DNA of 64,000 bases from contig NZ_JACAGN010000006.1 of assembly GCF_030324495.1 (NCBI RefSeq), positions 150,811 to 214,810 on the forward strand, given 5' to 3'. A program made the position numbers and the translations under genes. Of this stretch, positions 1 to 7,976 are shown in pieces. Origin of the DNA: Myroides sp. 1354 (GTDB lineage: Bacteria; Bacteroidota; Bacteroidia; Flavobacteriales; Flavobacteriaceae). The notes beneath the pieces are model-generated. The model was not told the DNA's origin and ran no database searches. It was given only the letters and a program-made list of their open reading frames with translations. Position 1 is the stretch's first letter. The number at the start of each line of letters is the position of its first letter.

Positions 1-1125
1 AGAGGTGCTGTTTTTATCTTTTGAAATTTTCCAAGTAAAACTGACAATGAGAAAAATCGTTGCACTAGATGAAATCACATAAGAAAGGGTAAATCCTACA
101 TATTCAGCAAAAGAAAGTAATAAAATGTAGTTTAAGAAAATAGCAAACCCAATTAAAGCATATTGAATCAAGTTGATTTTTAGGTTTTTAATGTTCTCTA
201 AAAAGTAAAATACAATAAAGGTCAATCCTATAAATAATAAAGCATACTTGATGGAGCGATCTACTTTGCTATAGAAATCATTGAGTTCTAAAAATTCAAT
301 TCCGAAGGTATAGTTTTCCAACGTTACGCTGTCAATTTTTGCTGTATTGATTGGCAAAGGTTGATAAATATTCCAAGCACTTGATGTGGCTTCCTGGTTT
401 TGATCAGCTTGGTCTGGAAGGTAATTTCCAACGTATTTCAAATCGTGATAATCACTGCTTAAGTTCACTTTGGTATTTGTGGCATTCGCTAAGAATTTTA
501 AATTCGCTGAGCCTTTGAGCTTTAAGGGAAGTTTGATTCTCGTTGGTGTTTGCTCTTCTTTGCTGTATTCAATGCTCAGAAATGGAATTGTATAAAGAAT
601 CGAATTGTCATCTAAAGCAAAGGTTTTATTTGGTGCATCAGCTAAGGATAATTCTTCTGAAAGTCCCTTTGTATCAGAAATACCATAGATGATTTTTTTA
701 CTGATAACAAAAGCTTCGTCATTAATATTTAGTGAAGCCAATAGTTTTTCCTGAGGATCAAATTGAGCGTCAATTAATAAATCTGTATTGAATAAAGTAA
801 CATGATATAAACTTCTTTTTTTCGTTGTAGTCGCCACATTACCTGTTATGGTTTGTTGGGTGGGAGAGAAGATTGCTTGTTTGCGTTGATAAAGCGTTTC
901 TTGATGATCCCCTAAGGTCGGCGTTCGGTATTCAATGAGTAAAAATGGACCATAAAGTGTTTGTTGGGCACCCCATTTTTCAGATACTTCCTGAATAACT
1001 TCTGTTTGAAAGCGGGTGCGTTCTGAAATAATAGAACCAATAATTGGGATTAAGATTAGTAATCCCAAAGATAACGCTGCAATAGCAATCCCTTTAAAAA
1101 GGTGTTTTTTTGTTTCTTTTTCCAT
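1..1125 (-). CDS. creD: CreD-family inner membrane protein (partial, 3' end off the window)
   Basis: The frame is open from an ATG at 1125 to the left edge, giving 375 codons without a stop; the C-terminal part lies outside the window. The N-terminus has a short basic stretch, one membrane segment (about residues 9-30) and then a large extracytoplasmic region. This fits CreD (COG4452), whose members have one N-terminal span, a periplasmic domain and several C-terminal spans. The first C-terminal spans are visible near the left edge. CreD is linked to envelope stress in Proteobacteria, but its molecular role is unknown. The gene follows a small winged-helix regulator and a membrane protein on the same strand, a grouping common in flavobacteria. 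A palindrome at 1146-1162 lies just upstream. Confidence 0.9.
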   Translation of the reverse strand, partial: MEKETKKHLFKGIAIAALSLGLLILIPIIGSIISERTRFQTEVIQEVSEKWGAQQTLYGPFLLIEYRTPTLGDHQETLYQRKQAIFSPTQQTITGNVATTTKKRSLYHVTLFNTDLLIDAQFDPQEKLLASLNINDEAFVISKKIIYGISDTKGLSEELSLADAPNKTFALDDNSILYTIPFLSIEYSKEEQTPTRIKLPLKLKGSANLKFLANATNTKVNLSSDYHDLKYVGNYLPDQADQNQEATSSAWNIYQPLPINTAKIDSVTLENYTFGIEFLELNDFYSKVDRSIKYALLFIGLTFIVFYFLENIKNLKINLIQYALIGFAIFLNYILLLSFAEYVGFTLSYVISSSATIFLIVSFTWKISKDKNSTS

Positions 1126-1145
1126 GTTATTATATTTTAAAAAGT

Positions 1146-1162
1146 ACTTTGTTTTTCAAAGT
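1146..1162 (-). promoter_or_regulatory. Palindromic candidate operator upstream of creD
   Basis: The site reads ACTTTG, five bases, CAAAGT, and is preceded by AAAGT, so that AAAGTACTTTG starts at 1141. The same arrangement occurs at 2095-2116 upstream of the membrane-protein gene. It lies between creD and the winged-helix regulator, so that regulator is the obvious candidate ligand. Binding is inferred, not shown. Confidence 0.45.
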
Positions 1163-1178
1163 GAAAGGTTAAAAAAAA

Positions 1179-1478
1179 TTATTTTAATGTTTTGATTAAA
1201 TTTTCTAAATAGGCAAGGTGTTGTTTGAAGGCTAATTTACCCTCTACCGTAGCGCTGTAAACCGTATTTGTTTTACGACCAATAAATCCTTTATGTACAG
1301 TAATATATTGACTGTCTTCTAAATTTTTTAAATGAGAAGCCAAGTTGCCATCCGTTAAATCTAAAAATTCTTTTAAATCTTTGAAAGACAAGGTTTCATT
1401 CACCATAAGTCCGCTCATGATTCCAACGCGAATACGATTATCGAATACTTTATTTAATTTTTCAATATCAAATTTCAT
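1179..1478 (-). CDS. Small winged-helix transcriptional regulator (HTH_34/ArsR-MarR-like)
   Basis: The 99-residue protein is one winged-helix domain. Residues 1-25 form the first helices. The recognition region is around residues 30-60 (FKDLKEFLDLTDGNLASHLK), followed by a wing with the basic patch KGFIGRKTNTVY. This matches the stand-alone DNA-binding proteins of PF13601 (HTH_34). It has no separate ligand-binding domain. The gene starts 6 bp after the end of the 201-residue membrane protein on the same strand, so the two are likely co-transcribed. Repeated palindromes upstream of this unit and of creD suggest it controls both. The trigger it senses is unknown. Confidence 0.85.
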   Translation of the reverse strand: MKFDIEKLNKVFDNRIRVGIMSGLMVNETLSFKDLKEFLDLTDGNLASHLKNLEDSQYITVHKGFIGRKTNTVYSATVEGKLAFKQHLAYLENLIKTLK

Positions 1479-1484
1479 CCAAGA

Positions 1485-2090
1485 CTACTTTAGTTCTTTA
1501 TCGTATTTGTTCCAAAGGATAATACCATAAAGAATGTGAATAACACCAAAGCCTAACGCCCAAAACAATAGACTGTAATCAACAAAGCAGAAAGCCAATA
1601 AGCCAAGTAGTATTTCTAGTAAAGCCAGGGTTTTAATCTCTTTTACCGTATCTTCTTGAATCGTATAGAGAGCAAGGCCGTAGAACAAGAGGGTTGATGG
1701 TAACGTTAGAGGCAATAAAAATTTAGTGTAGAGAATAATACACAAAATACCGCCAATTACTAGTGGAAAGGAAAAGCGAAGTAATAATCGCTTGGTTACT
1801 TTATTAAAAAAAGGAGCTCCTTGTTTTTTTGTCTTTTGGATGGTAAAATAAAGCCCTCCACTCAGTGCAAGAACTAAAGTTACTAGTGCTAAAGCTAAAA
1901 GGTTAAAAGCATTGTAATTAGAATCTTCGGTATAATTGAAATTCATTTTCCAACTATATAAAATACCACTAGCCAATAAACCACATATCCCTACCCATAT
2001 GCCACTCCAGCCACTTAAACTTAAAAATTTAGTGGAGCGCTCCATGATTGCCTTGATTTGTTGTAAATCTTCAATTGCTTTTGTGCTCAT
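1485..2090 (-). CDS. Multi-pass membrane protein of unknown function
   Basis: This 201-residue protein starts with a short polar helix (about residues 1-22) and has roughly six hydrophobic segments after that, including spans near 24-45, 62-85 and 108-125. I recognise no catalytic motif. Proteins of this type often sit next to a small winged-helix regulator and creD in flavobacteria, so a role in the same envelope-related response is likely but unproven. The ATG at 2090 lies 9 bp from the palindrome at 2100-2116. That palindrome overlaps a -7 box, so this gene is probably first in a two-gene operon. Confidence 0.7.
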   Translation of the reverse strand: MSTKAIEDLQQIKAIMERSTKFLSLSGWSGIWVGICGLLASGILYSWKMNFNYTEDSNYNAFNLLALALVTLVLALSGGLYFTIQKTKKQGAPFFNKVTKRLLLRFSFPLVIGGILCIILYTKFLLPLTLPSTLLFYGLALYTIQEDTVKEIKTLALLEILLGLLAFCFVDYSLLFWALGFGVIHILYGIILWNKYDKELK

Positions 2091-2099
2091 TTGTAAAGT

Positions 2100-2118
2100 A
2101 CTTTGAAAAGCAAAGTTA
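2100..2118 (-). promoter_or_regulatory. -7 box overlapping a palindromic candidate operator
   Basis: On the minus strand the box TAACTTTG (2111-2118) matches the Bacteroidota TAnnTTTG consensus. It overlaps the palindrome ACTTTG-N5-CAAAGT at 2100-2116. The palindrome and its flanking AAAGT are repeated upstream of creD at 1141-1162. An operator lying over the promoter core would suit repression by the adjacent winged-helix protein. Confidence 0.5.
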
Positions 2119-2275
2119 AAAATATAAATGAAATGAAAAACAAATTAAGAATAAAAAATAAATTCAGTGTAAAAGGTAGATTGTTGGATTAGTTTTATTT
2201 CGTTGTATATGAGTTTTTTGTGAAAGAAATAAATTTATATTTTTGGTTTTTTACGAACAAAAAATGGTTTTCGTT

Positions 2276-2623
2276 TTAGGGGTTTTTAAATAGATACTTT
2301 AAAAATGAATAGGCTTTACGCTGTTTCACATACAAGAGATTCGCTTCATTCGCATAAGCTTCTTTTTCAAATGAAATTGCACGATACGCTTTTCTTTTGT
2401 CTTGTAAGAAAAGTAAGCGAACAAGAAATTCGATACCATACCAAAGGTAGAAGGGTAAAATAAGTAATTCGAGCTGTTGTTTTAGATGGATGCGTTCGTG
2501 ATTGACGAGGATAGGATCCTTGGCAAAAGAAGCTTCTTTGTAAATAATAAAGGGATATAAAGTAATTGCTGCTATGTGTTTAGGCAGACAAGTGCAAACG
2601 ATAACCGCATTTTTTTTCTTCAT
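2276..2623 (-). CDS. Small membrane protein with HExxH motif, possible metallopeptidase
   Basis: The chosen ATG at 2623 gives 115 residues and avoids overlap with the upstream FUSC gene, which ends at 2658; a longer in-frame extension would run into that gene. The sequence has H42-E43-R44-I45-H46 followed by a hydrophobic segment (about residues 51-73). A glutamate-rich stretch FEKEAY lies at 85-90. An HExxH helix followed by a downstream Glu is the zinc-site layout of gluzincin-type peptidases. Here the two parts are separated by a possible membrane span. The function is unknown. A structural rather than catalytic role cannot be excluded. Confidence 0.7.
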   Translation of the reverse strand: MKKKNAVIVCTCLPKHIAAITLYPFIIYKEASFAKDPILVNHERIHLKQQLELLILPFYLWYGIEFLVRLLFLQDKRKAYRAISFEKEAYANEANLLYVKQRKAYSFLKYLFKNP

Positions 2624-2657
2624 ATTTAGTTGCTTAAGGCAAAAATAGCAACGCAAA

Positions 2658-3767
2658 TTACGCTTTTTTTCGTCTTCTTTTGATTCCAATACGCGTACTT
2701 CTAATTTGATCCACAGCATGATGGCGTAAATATTCGTGATGCAAGAGCCAACCGCCAATTCCTCCGAGCAAACTTCCGATGACAATATCGATTAAACGCG
2801 CTTGAATTAAAGCATTTGGTGAGTGAATCAACGAACTACCTGCTTCCGCTAATAGAACGGTTAAAGCGGTAATAAAAACGACTGCAATGGCATAATTGCG
2901 CGAGATAAAGATTTCAATGATAAATTGCAAAAGCATAATACAAATACACAAATAGAGCGGATTTTGTGAAATTGAAATGAGTACCCAACATACACCAATG
3001 CCGATAAAAGTACCTGCAATGCGATGTAAGGCTCTTTGCCAAACGTGGTATACGGAAATTCCCTGCATAATAGCCAAACATGAAATGGGAATCCAATAGG
3101 GATTATTGAAATGCAATAGATTACCGATTAATAAAGATAAAGTCATAAAAGCTCCTACAATAAGGGAGCGAATCAAATAATCTACTTGTGTTTTTAGAGG
3201 TACAGGTTGAATAATGCGTACAGGCGTTTTAGAGATGTATTTGCGTCCAACAATAAAACTGTAAATTAAGGCTAGGGTACAAGCAAAAATAGTTCCTAAT
3301 ACAAAGTATCCAATGCGGGTGGCTATTGTATTAAAATCAAAAGGGGTGTTACTGGCCATGGAAGCAATCATGATGAAGAAAAAACTTCCTGGAGGTGGCA
3401 TAGAAAAATAGAGGGACAACCAATGCATTGCTGTGGCGAATAATCCAAAAACTAGAGCAGATACAATAAAATTAAAACTAAAAATCACTCCGACAACGTA
3501 GGAAAACATAAAGCCAAACGAACAGACTAACATGATAAACATACGTTGAGGTGTCGGTAAATTGGAAGGGAGATATAGGATAACTAAACCTGCTAAACAA
3601 GCCAATAAACCGGCTTGTAGATTGTTAAAGTACCACCCCACTAATAAGGGAACTCCAATCGCAAACATGGCCATAAAGGGAATATGCCACAAACGATCAC
3701 TGTGTTTGAGTTGGAATAAATTTTTACCTTCTTGCTTGAGTAGTTGTACAAAGGCATTATTGCTCAT
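2658..3767 (-). CDS. FUSC-family membrane protein (fusaric acid resistance-like)
   Basis: The 369-residue protein has two blocks of hydrophobic segments: about five spans in residues 28-165 and five in 205-345. They are separated by a short cytoplasmic stretch. The second block contains RALHRIAGTFIGIGVCWVL, typical of the FUSC_2 / YccS-like repeat. Family members are linked to export of aromatic acids or other small compounds, but the substrate is unknown here. It is shorter than YccS/AaeB proteins, which have larger cytoplasmic domains. The downstream HExxH protein begins 34 bp after its stop and may be co-transcribed. A good promoter lies at 3836-3866. Confidence 0.85.
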   Translation of the reverse strand: MSNNAFVQLLKQEGKNLFQLKHSDRLWHIPFMAMFAIGVPLLVGWYFNNLQAGLLACLAGLVILYLPSNLPTPQRMFIMLVCSFGFMFSYVVGVIFSFNFIVSALVFGLFATAMHWLSLYFSMPPPGSFFFIMIASMASNTPFDFNTIATRIGYFVLGTIFACTLALIYSFIVGRKYISKTPVRIIQPVPLKTQVDYLIRSLIVGAFMTLSLLIGNLLHFNNPYWIPISCLAIMQGISVYHVWQRALHRIAGTFIGIGVCWVLISISQNPLYLCICIMLLQFIIEIFISRNYAIAVVFITALTVLLAEAGSSLIHSPNALIQARLIDIVIGSLLGGIGGWLLHHEYLRHHAVDQIRSTRIGIKRRRKKA

Positions 3768-3835
3768 GGTTGAAATCGGATTTACAGTCTAATGGAGATA
3801 CACTGTTTGGTTTGAATGGGTAATCAAAACGAGTG

Positions 3836-3866
3836 CAAAGGTACAATATGTAAGAGCGAATTACAA
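3836..3866 (-). promoter_or_regulatory. Bacteroidota-type promoter for the FUSC gene
   Basis: On the minus strand a TTG (3864-3866) is followed after 20 bases by TACCTTTG (3836-3843). This matches the TTG-N17-23-TAnnTTTG pattern of flavobacterial housekeeping promoters. It lies about 70 bp upstream of the start at 3767. Confidence 0.55.
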
Positions 3867-3904
3867 TTGAAAATCAGACTCTTTCTTTTGTTTGGAAATA
3901 AAGA

Positions 3905-3930
3905 AAGGGCTGAATATAACTCAGCCCCTT
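3905..3930 (-). terminator. Intrinsic terminator after the FMN reductase gene
   Basis: GGGCTGA (3908-3914) pairs with TCAGCCC (3922-3928) around a 7-base loop. On the minus strand the stem is followed by a T-rich stretch and lies right after the stop at 3932. Confidence 0.7.
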
Positions 3931-3931
3931 T

Positions 3932-4465
3932 TTAGTTTTGGTGAAGGATGGATTTGAATTCGTTTAAGCGATTTTCAAATTCCTGTTGTAGTGTATCATT
4001 GATGATGTTTCCATCTTTAAAATTCTCTTGAAAACTCGGTAATGAGAAATGAGATTGAATATTTCCTCCGAAGAAAGGGAATATTGTTTTGGCTGATTCC
4101 ATTACAAATTGTCCTCCTCTAGGTCCAGGTGAAGTAGAAAGCAAGAACATGGGTTTTTGTTGAAATAAAGCTTTATCGGCACGGGACCCCCAGTCAAAAA
4201 TATTTTTGAAAGCTGTACTAAAGGTTCCGTTGTGTTCGGCTAATCCAATAATTAAAGCATCGCTCTCTTTTAATAGTTGGTTAAAAGCGAGAGCTTTTGC
4301 AGGAATACCCTCTTGATTTCGCTCTGGAGAATAAATGGGCATTTCGTAATCGTTGAGATCTAATACTTGTATCTCGTGTTCTTGTAAAGTATGTAAAGCG
4401 CTTTTTACCAATTCTAGGTTAATGGATTGGGTGCTATTCGTTGCGGCAAAGGCTGTAATTTTCAT
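3932..4465 (-). CDS. NAD(P)H-dependent FMN reductase family oxidoreductase
   Basis: The 177-residue protein has the flavodoxin-like fold of NADPH-dependent FMN reductases (PF03358). The N-terminal beta strand and phosphate loop (AATNSTQSIN) lie near residues 8-17. The middle contains the sequence IIGLAEHNGTFSTAFKNIFDW (around 72-93) that lines the flavin site, and TSPGPRGG follows near 110-117. Family members reduce flavins, quinones, azo compounds or chromate using NAD(P)H; the substrate here is not evident. The gene is alone on its strand with its own -7 box, TACCTTTG, at 4491-4498 and a terminator at 3905-3930. Confidence 0.9.
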   Translation of the reverse strand: MKITAFAATNSTQSINLELVKSALHTLQEHEIQVLDLNDYEMPIYSPERNQEGIPAKALAFNQLLKESDALIIGLAEHNGTFSTAFKNIFDWGSRADKALFQQKPMFLLSTSPGPRGGQFVMESAKTIFPFFGGNIQSHFSLPSFQENFKDGNIINDTLQQEFENRLNEFKSILHQN

Positions 4466-4621
4466 GGTTGAATCTTGTTTTATTGTTGTACAAAGGTAGG
4501 GGGAGATTAAAAAAAGTTACTTAATCTAGAATAAGAAGTGATGGTTTTCTGTAAAGAATTAACTGTTTGCCCTTTGTACTAAGGTAGTAGGAAATAAGAA
4601 AGGGGATAATAAAATAGAGAT

Positions 4622-4657
4622 AAAAAAAAACTGCGAAACATTGTTTCGCAGTTTTTA
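4622..4657 (-). terminator. Intrinsic terminator of the peroxiredoxin operon
   Basis: ACTGCGAAAC pairs perfectly with GTTTCGCAGT around a 3-base loop. The stem is flanked by a long A-run that gives a U-tract on the minus strand, directly after the DUF6952 gene. Confidence 0.85.
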
Positions 4658-4660
4658 ATA

Positions 4661-4918
4661 TTATTTGTCGATTGACCCAAGTACGCGTTGCATAAAACTG
4701 TTTAAAGCTTCTTTTTGCGTAGCACCTTCTTTCATTAATTTTTGAACTTCTAGTGCACCGTACATATTGGAAATTAATTCGCCAATTACGTCTAATTCTT
4801 CGTCTTTTAATGAGGGAACTTCCGTAAGGTTTTCCAATACTTCTAGGGTTTCAATGATATAATCTTGGTCATTTTGCTCAATAAATTGAGTCAAATGTTT
4901 AATTACAGGTAATTTCAT
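4661..4918 (-). CDS. DUF6952 family protein
   Basis: This 85-residue, mostly helical, acidic protein has no signal peptide. It matches the small DUF6952 proteins that accompany peroxiredoxin and thioredoxin genes in Bacteroidota. It begins 17 bp after the thioredoxin stop and is followed by a strong terminator, so it is the last gene of the operon. No catalytic motif is visible. A supporting role in peroxide defence is inferred only from this conserved linkage. Confidence 0.8.
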   Translation of the reverse strand: MKLPVIKHLTQFIEQNDQDYIIETLEVLENLTEVPSLKDEELDVIGELISNMYGALEVQKLMKEGATQKEALNSFMQRVLGSIDK

Positions 4919-4935
4919 GCTAGTCGTTTTTAGGA

Positions 4936-5244
4936 TTAAGCGATTTCACCAACTAATTCGTGTAAAACTTCTGTTTTATTCGTTTGCGTTTGGTTTACTA
5001 ATTTTCCATTTACGAAAGTAGCAAATGTTGGTAGATTACTTACGTCCGCTAATTTTCTAGATTCAGGGAACTTCTCAGCATCTGCAATTACAAATGTAAT
5101 GTTCTCTTTTTCTGTAGAAAGCTTTTTAAACTTCGGTTTCATAATTCTACAATTACCACACCATGTAGCTGAAAATTGAACAACTACTTTTTCATTTTGA
5201 CCTACAATTTCTTGTAAGTTATCTTGATCTAATTCTAAAAGCAT
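4936..5244 (-). CDS. Thioredoxin family protein
   Basis: The 102-residue protein is one thioredoxin fold with the active site W28-C29-G30-N31-C32. The conserved cis-proline region is SNLPTFATF near residue 70. WCGNC differs from the usual WCGPC, and the position between the two cysteines affects redox potential in this family. It has no signal peptide, so it acts in the cytoplasm. It lies 28 bp downstream of the peroxiredoxin and is likely its reductant. DUF6952 follows in the same operon. Confidence 0.92.
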   Translation of the reverse strand: MLLELDQDNLQEIVGQNEKVVVQFSATWCGNCRIMKPKFKKLSTEKENITFVIADAEKFPESRKLADVSNLPTFATFVNGKLVNQTQTNKTEVLHELVGEIA

Positions 5245-5272
5245 TTTTTAAGTTTTTTTACGTTAGTACTTC

Positions 5273-5911
5273 TTAGTGTTTGCTTAAGTAATCAGCAACA
5301 CCTTTTCTGTCAGCATTCATTGCATCTTTTCCTTCTTCCCAGTTTGCTGGACATACTTCACCATGTGTTTGAACGTGAGTGTAAGCATCAATTAAACGTA
5401 CATATTCGTTTACATTTCTTCCTAATGGCATATCGTTTACTGACTCGTGGAAAATTTTTCCTGTTTCATCAATTAAATAAGTAGCTCTGTATGTTACGTT
5501 TGATCCTTCGATTTGAACTGAATCCAACTCTTCGTTGTATACTTCGCTCTCTACGTCTAAGATTCCTAATACAGAAGATAAGTTTCTTTGTGTATCAGCG
5601 ATGATTGGGTAAGTAACTCCTTCAATACCTCCGTTGTCTTTTGCTGTGTTTAACCAAGCAAAATGTACTTCGTTTGTATCGCAAGACGCTCCAATTACCA
5701 TTGTATTTCTTTTTTCAAATTCAGGAAGAGCTTCTTGGAAAGCATGTAATTCTGTAGGACATACGAAAGTGAAGTCTTTTGGATACCAGAATAATAATAC
5801 TTTTTTGTTATTTTTTGTCGCTTCTTCGAAAATGTTGATTCTTAAATTATCACCCATTTCTGAAATTGCATCTACTGTAATGTTTGGAAACTTTTTACCT
5901 ACTAAAGACAT
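5273..5911 (-). CDS. Peroxiredoxin (AhpC/Prx1-type 2-Cys)
   Basis: The 212-residue protein reduces hydrogen peroxide and organic peroxides. The peroxidatic cysteine is C51 in FTFVCPTE. The resolving cysteine is in EVCPANW near residue 172, so this is a typical 2-Cys enzyme. The C-terminal segment ends with ADYLSKH. The length fits the AhpC/Prx1 group (about 190-215). It is first in an operon with thioredoxin and DUF6952. The usual AhpF partner is absent, so the neighbouring thioredoxin probably recycles it. The upstream -7 box overlaps a palindrome at 5961-5992. Confidence 0.93.
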   Translation of the reverse strand: MSLVGKKFPNITVDAISEMGDNLRINIFEEATKNNKKVLLFWYPKDFTFVCPTELHAFQEALPEFEKRNTMVIGASCDTNEVHFAWLNTAKDNGGIEGVTYPIIADTQRNLSSVLGILDVESEVYNEELDSVQIEGSNVTYRATYLIDETGKIFHESVNDMPLGRNVNEYVRLIDAYTHVQTHGEVCPANWEEGKDAMNADRKGVADYLSKH

Positions 5912-5960
5912 AATGTTTATTTTTTAAAAGTTAATATTTGTTTTTTATTTCTTATTTCTA

Positions 5961-5992
5961 GTACAAAAGTAGCCCACAAAAGTGGTTTGTAC
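5961..5992 (-). promoter_or_regulatory. Promoter core with nested palindromes upstream of the peroxiredoxin operon
   Basis: On the minus strand TACTTTTG (5964-5971) fits the -7 consensus. It lies inside a longer dyad: GTACAAA at 5961-5967 matches TTTGTAC at 5986-5992. A second perfect dyad, CCACAAAAGTGG, lies at 5974-5985. Such nested dyads over a promoter suggest an operator for a redox regulator, but none is encoded nearby. Confidence 0.4.
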
Positions 5993-6169
5993 TATTATTT
6001 TTGATTATTGTTTTTTATTTTACTATAAGTTTTATTTATAGTGATGAGAAGTGTTTTTTTTACTGTATACTGAACTGTAAAATAAATTTCGACAAAACTA
6101 AATATACGAATAAAAAACGAACTTTAGTGTGAAGGATTTGTTATAAAATCTAAACTTGTTAGCCGTAAT

Positions 6170-6202
6170 CAGTTATCGGTTATCGGTTATCAGTTAACAG
6201 TG
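6170..6202. repeat. GTTATC/GTTAAC intergenic repeat element
   Basis: The stretch is built from tandem copies of GTTATCG and related units ending in CAGTTAACAG. The same words occur in the hairpin at 15013-15067 and the palindrome at 63895-63921. Apart from this and the peroxiredoxin promoter, I see nothing in the 5912-6233 intergenic region. Confidence 0.5.
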
Positions 6203-6233
6203 AAAAAACAAAAATGCAACCAATCCTCAACAA

Positions 6234-7676
6234 TCAACCTTTAATAATCCTTCTAATTTTAATATCAAAAGCAGCGTACAATAAAGTTACAAATGGACTG
6301 AGATAATTAAAAAAGGCATAGGGTAAATAGGTCAAGGTTGGAATGCCGAGTACACCTGCGTGATAAGCTCCACAAGTATTCCACGGAATTAATACAGAGG
6401 TTACGGTTCCTGAATCTTCAAGCGTTCTACTTAAATTTTCAGGTGCAAGTCCTTTTTGTTTATAGGCTTCTGCAAACATTTTTCCAGGTACCACAATCGA
6501 TAAATATTGATCTGAAGTGGTAATATTAACAGCTAAACAACTGGCTACCGTACTTGCGAATAAACCGAATAAGCTACTGGCAATCGACAATAAAGCAGTG
6601 GATATTTTCTGTAGTGCTCCAATAGCTTCCATCGTTCCACCGAAAAACATGGCACATAATATTAACCAAACAGTATTGAGCATACTAGCCATTCCACCTG
6701 CTTCAAATAATCCGTTTAGGCTTTCTAAAGGCGATAAAATGCGAATATCTGTGGTTAAGGCTAACATTGTTCCTTTATAGGCATTATAGAAATTAAATTC
6801 TTCCCCTCCTGCAACAGCCACTACAATATTGGGTTGAAAAATTAAGGCAAACACAGCACCCAATAGGGTTCCAATTAGCAAGGCTGCGATGGGTTGTACT
6901 TTTTTTACAATCAATACAATTACCAATATGGGCACAATAAAAAGTAGAGGTGTAATATGAAAGGTCGCGCGAATCGCTTCTAGGGTTTCGGTTGTGTTCA
7001 CCTGACCTTCTGCACCGTAAATGAATCCTAAAATGATAAACAAAATTAAGGTGACAACATAGGTAGGTACTGTGGTGTACAACATATAGCGAATGTGGGT
7101 AAATAAATCGGTTCCCGCCATAACAGGGGCTAAATTCGTTGTATCGGATAAAGGTGATAGCTTATCTCCAAAATAGGCACCTGAAACGACAGCTCCACCG
7201 ATGACTCCCAAGGGCATACCCAAAGCATTACCAATGCCCACAAGGGCAATACCAACAGTGGCGGAGGTCGTCCATGAACTACCTGTAGCAATGGATATAA
7301 TCGACGTAATAATCACACAAGCAGGCAAGTAAATGGATGGATGTAAAATCTCTAAACCATAGTAAATCATACTCGGTATAATACCACTCAACAACCAAGT
7401 ACCGGATAAAGCTCCTACAAGGAGTAAAATGTAAATGGCATTGGAGGTATCGCGCACATTATTGACAATCTGTTGCAGTATTTTGTCGTAAGAAACGCGA
7501 TTGTACATGCCTACTATAATAGCAATAGCACCTCCTAAAAGTAAAATAAACTGATTGGTGCCCGACAAGGCATCATCCCGGAATACAAAAACATTGATAG
7601 CCAATAATACAACGAGTAATACGACAGGGATTAACGATTGTGTTAGTGAAATAGGCTTTTCTTGTTTTTCTTGCAT
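6234..7676 (-). CDS. nhaC: NhaC-family Na+/H+ antiporter
   Basis: The 480-residue protein has about 11-12 membrane segments starting at residue 13. It carries conserved NhaC stretches: TGSSWTTSATVGIALVGIG (around 132-150), GAYFGDKLSPLSDTTNLAP (around 166-185) and SGTVTSVLIPWNTCGAYHAG near the C-terminus. Proteins of this family exchange Na+ for H+, and one known relative exchanges malate for lactate. The length is usual. The gene stands alone on the minus strand, so no operon partner hints at the substrate. Confidence 0.92.
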   Translation of the reverse strand: MQEKQEKPISLTQSLIPVVLLVVLLAINVFVFRDDALSGTNQFILLLGGAIAIIVGMYNRVSYDKILQQIVNNVRDTSNAIYILLLVGALSGTWLLSGIIPSMIYYGLEILHPSIYLPACVIITSIISIATGSSWTTSATVGIALVGIGNALGMPLGVIGGAVVSGAYFGDKLSPLSDTTNLAPVMAGTDLFTHIRYMLYTTVPTYVVTLILFIILGFIYGAEGQVNTTETLEAIRATFHITPLLFIVPILVIVLIVKKVQPIAALLIGTLLGAVFALIFQPNIVVAVAGGEEFNFYNAYKGTMLALTTDIRILSPLESLNGLFEAGGMASMLNTVWLILCAMFFGGTMEAIGALQKISTALLSIASSLFGLFASTVASCLAVNITTSDQYLSIVVPGKMFAEAYKQKGLAPENLSRTLEDSGTVTSVLIPWNTCGAYHAGVLGIPTLTYLPYAFFNYLSPFVTLLYAAFDIKIRRIIKG

Positions 7677-7976
7677 TTCGAGTTCTGTTTAGAAAATGAA
7701 TAATATAAAAAGTAAAAGTACTTCTTTTTGATGAGTACTCGCTTATTATCTACACAAACTGTACCAAAAAGGATTTGCTTAATTGGTTAAACCATCTAAT
7801 CTTCCTAACCTATTAAATATATATATTCTTTAATCGATTATCTAACGAAAATGCAACTTCACAAAGAGCAACTTCACAAAAAAACAAAAAAACAGCATGA
7901 TACCGAATTAAACGTTGAAAATGATTTTTATTCCATTGTTATCTAGTAATTTTGTAACATATAAATTCTATAGCAT
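7677..7976. other. Divergent intergenic region between nhaC and bestrophin genes
   Basis: No reading frame or RNA gene is recognisable. The region is very AT-rich in its middle (7815-7835). The only signal I see is a -7 box, TAATTTTG, at 7947-7954 on the plus strand, about 22 bp before the bestrophin start. Confidence 0.5.

Noticed and set aside
2624..2785. N-terminal extension of the HExxH protein
   Set aside because: It overlaps the end of the FUSC gene and encodes an unlikely Cys-rich stretch.
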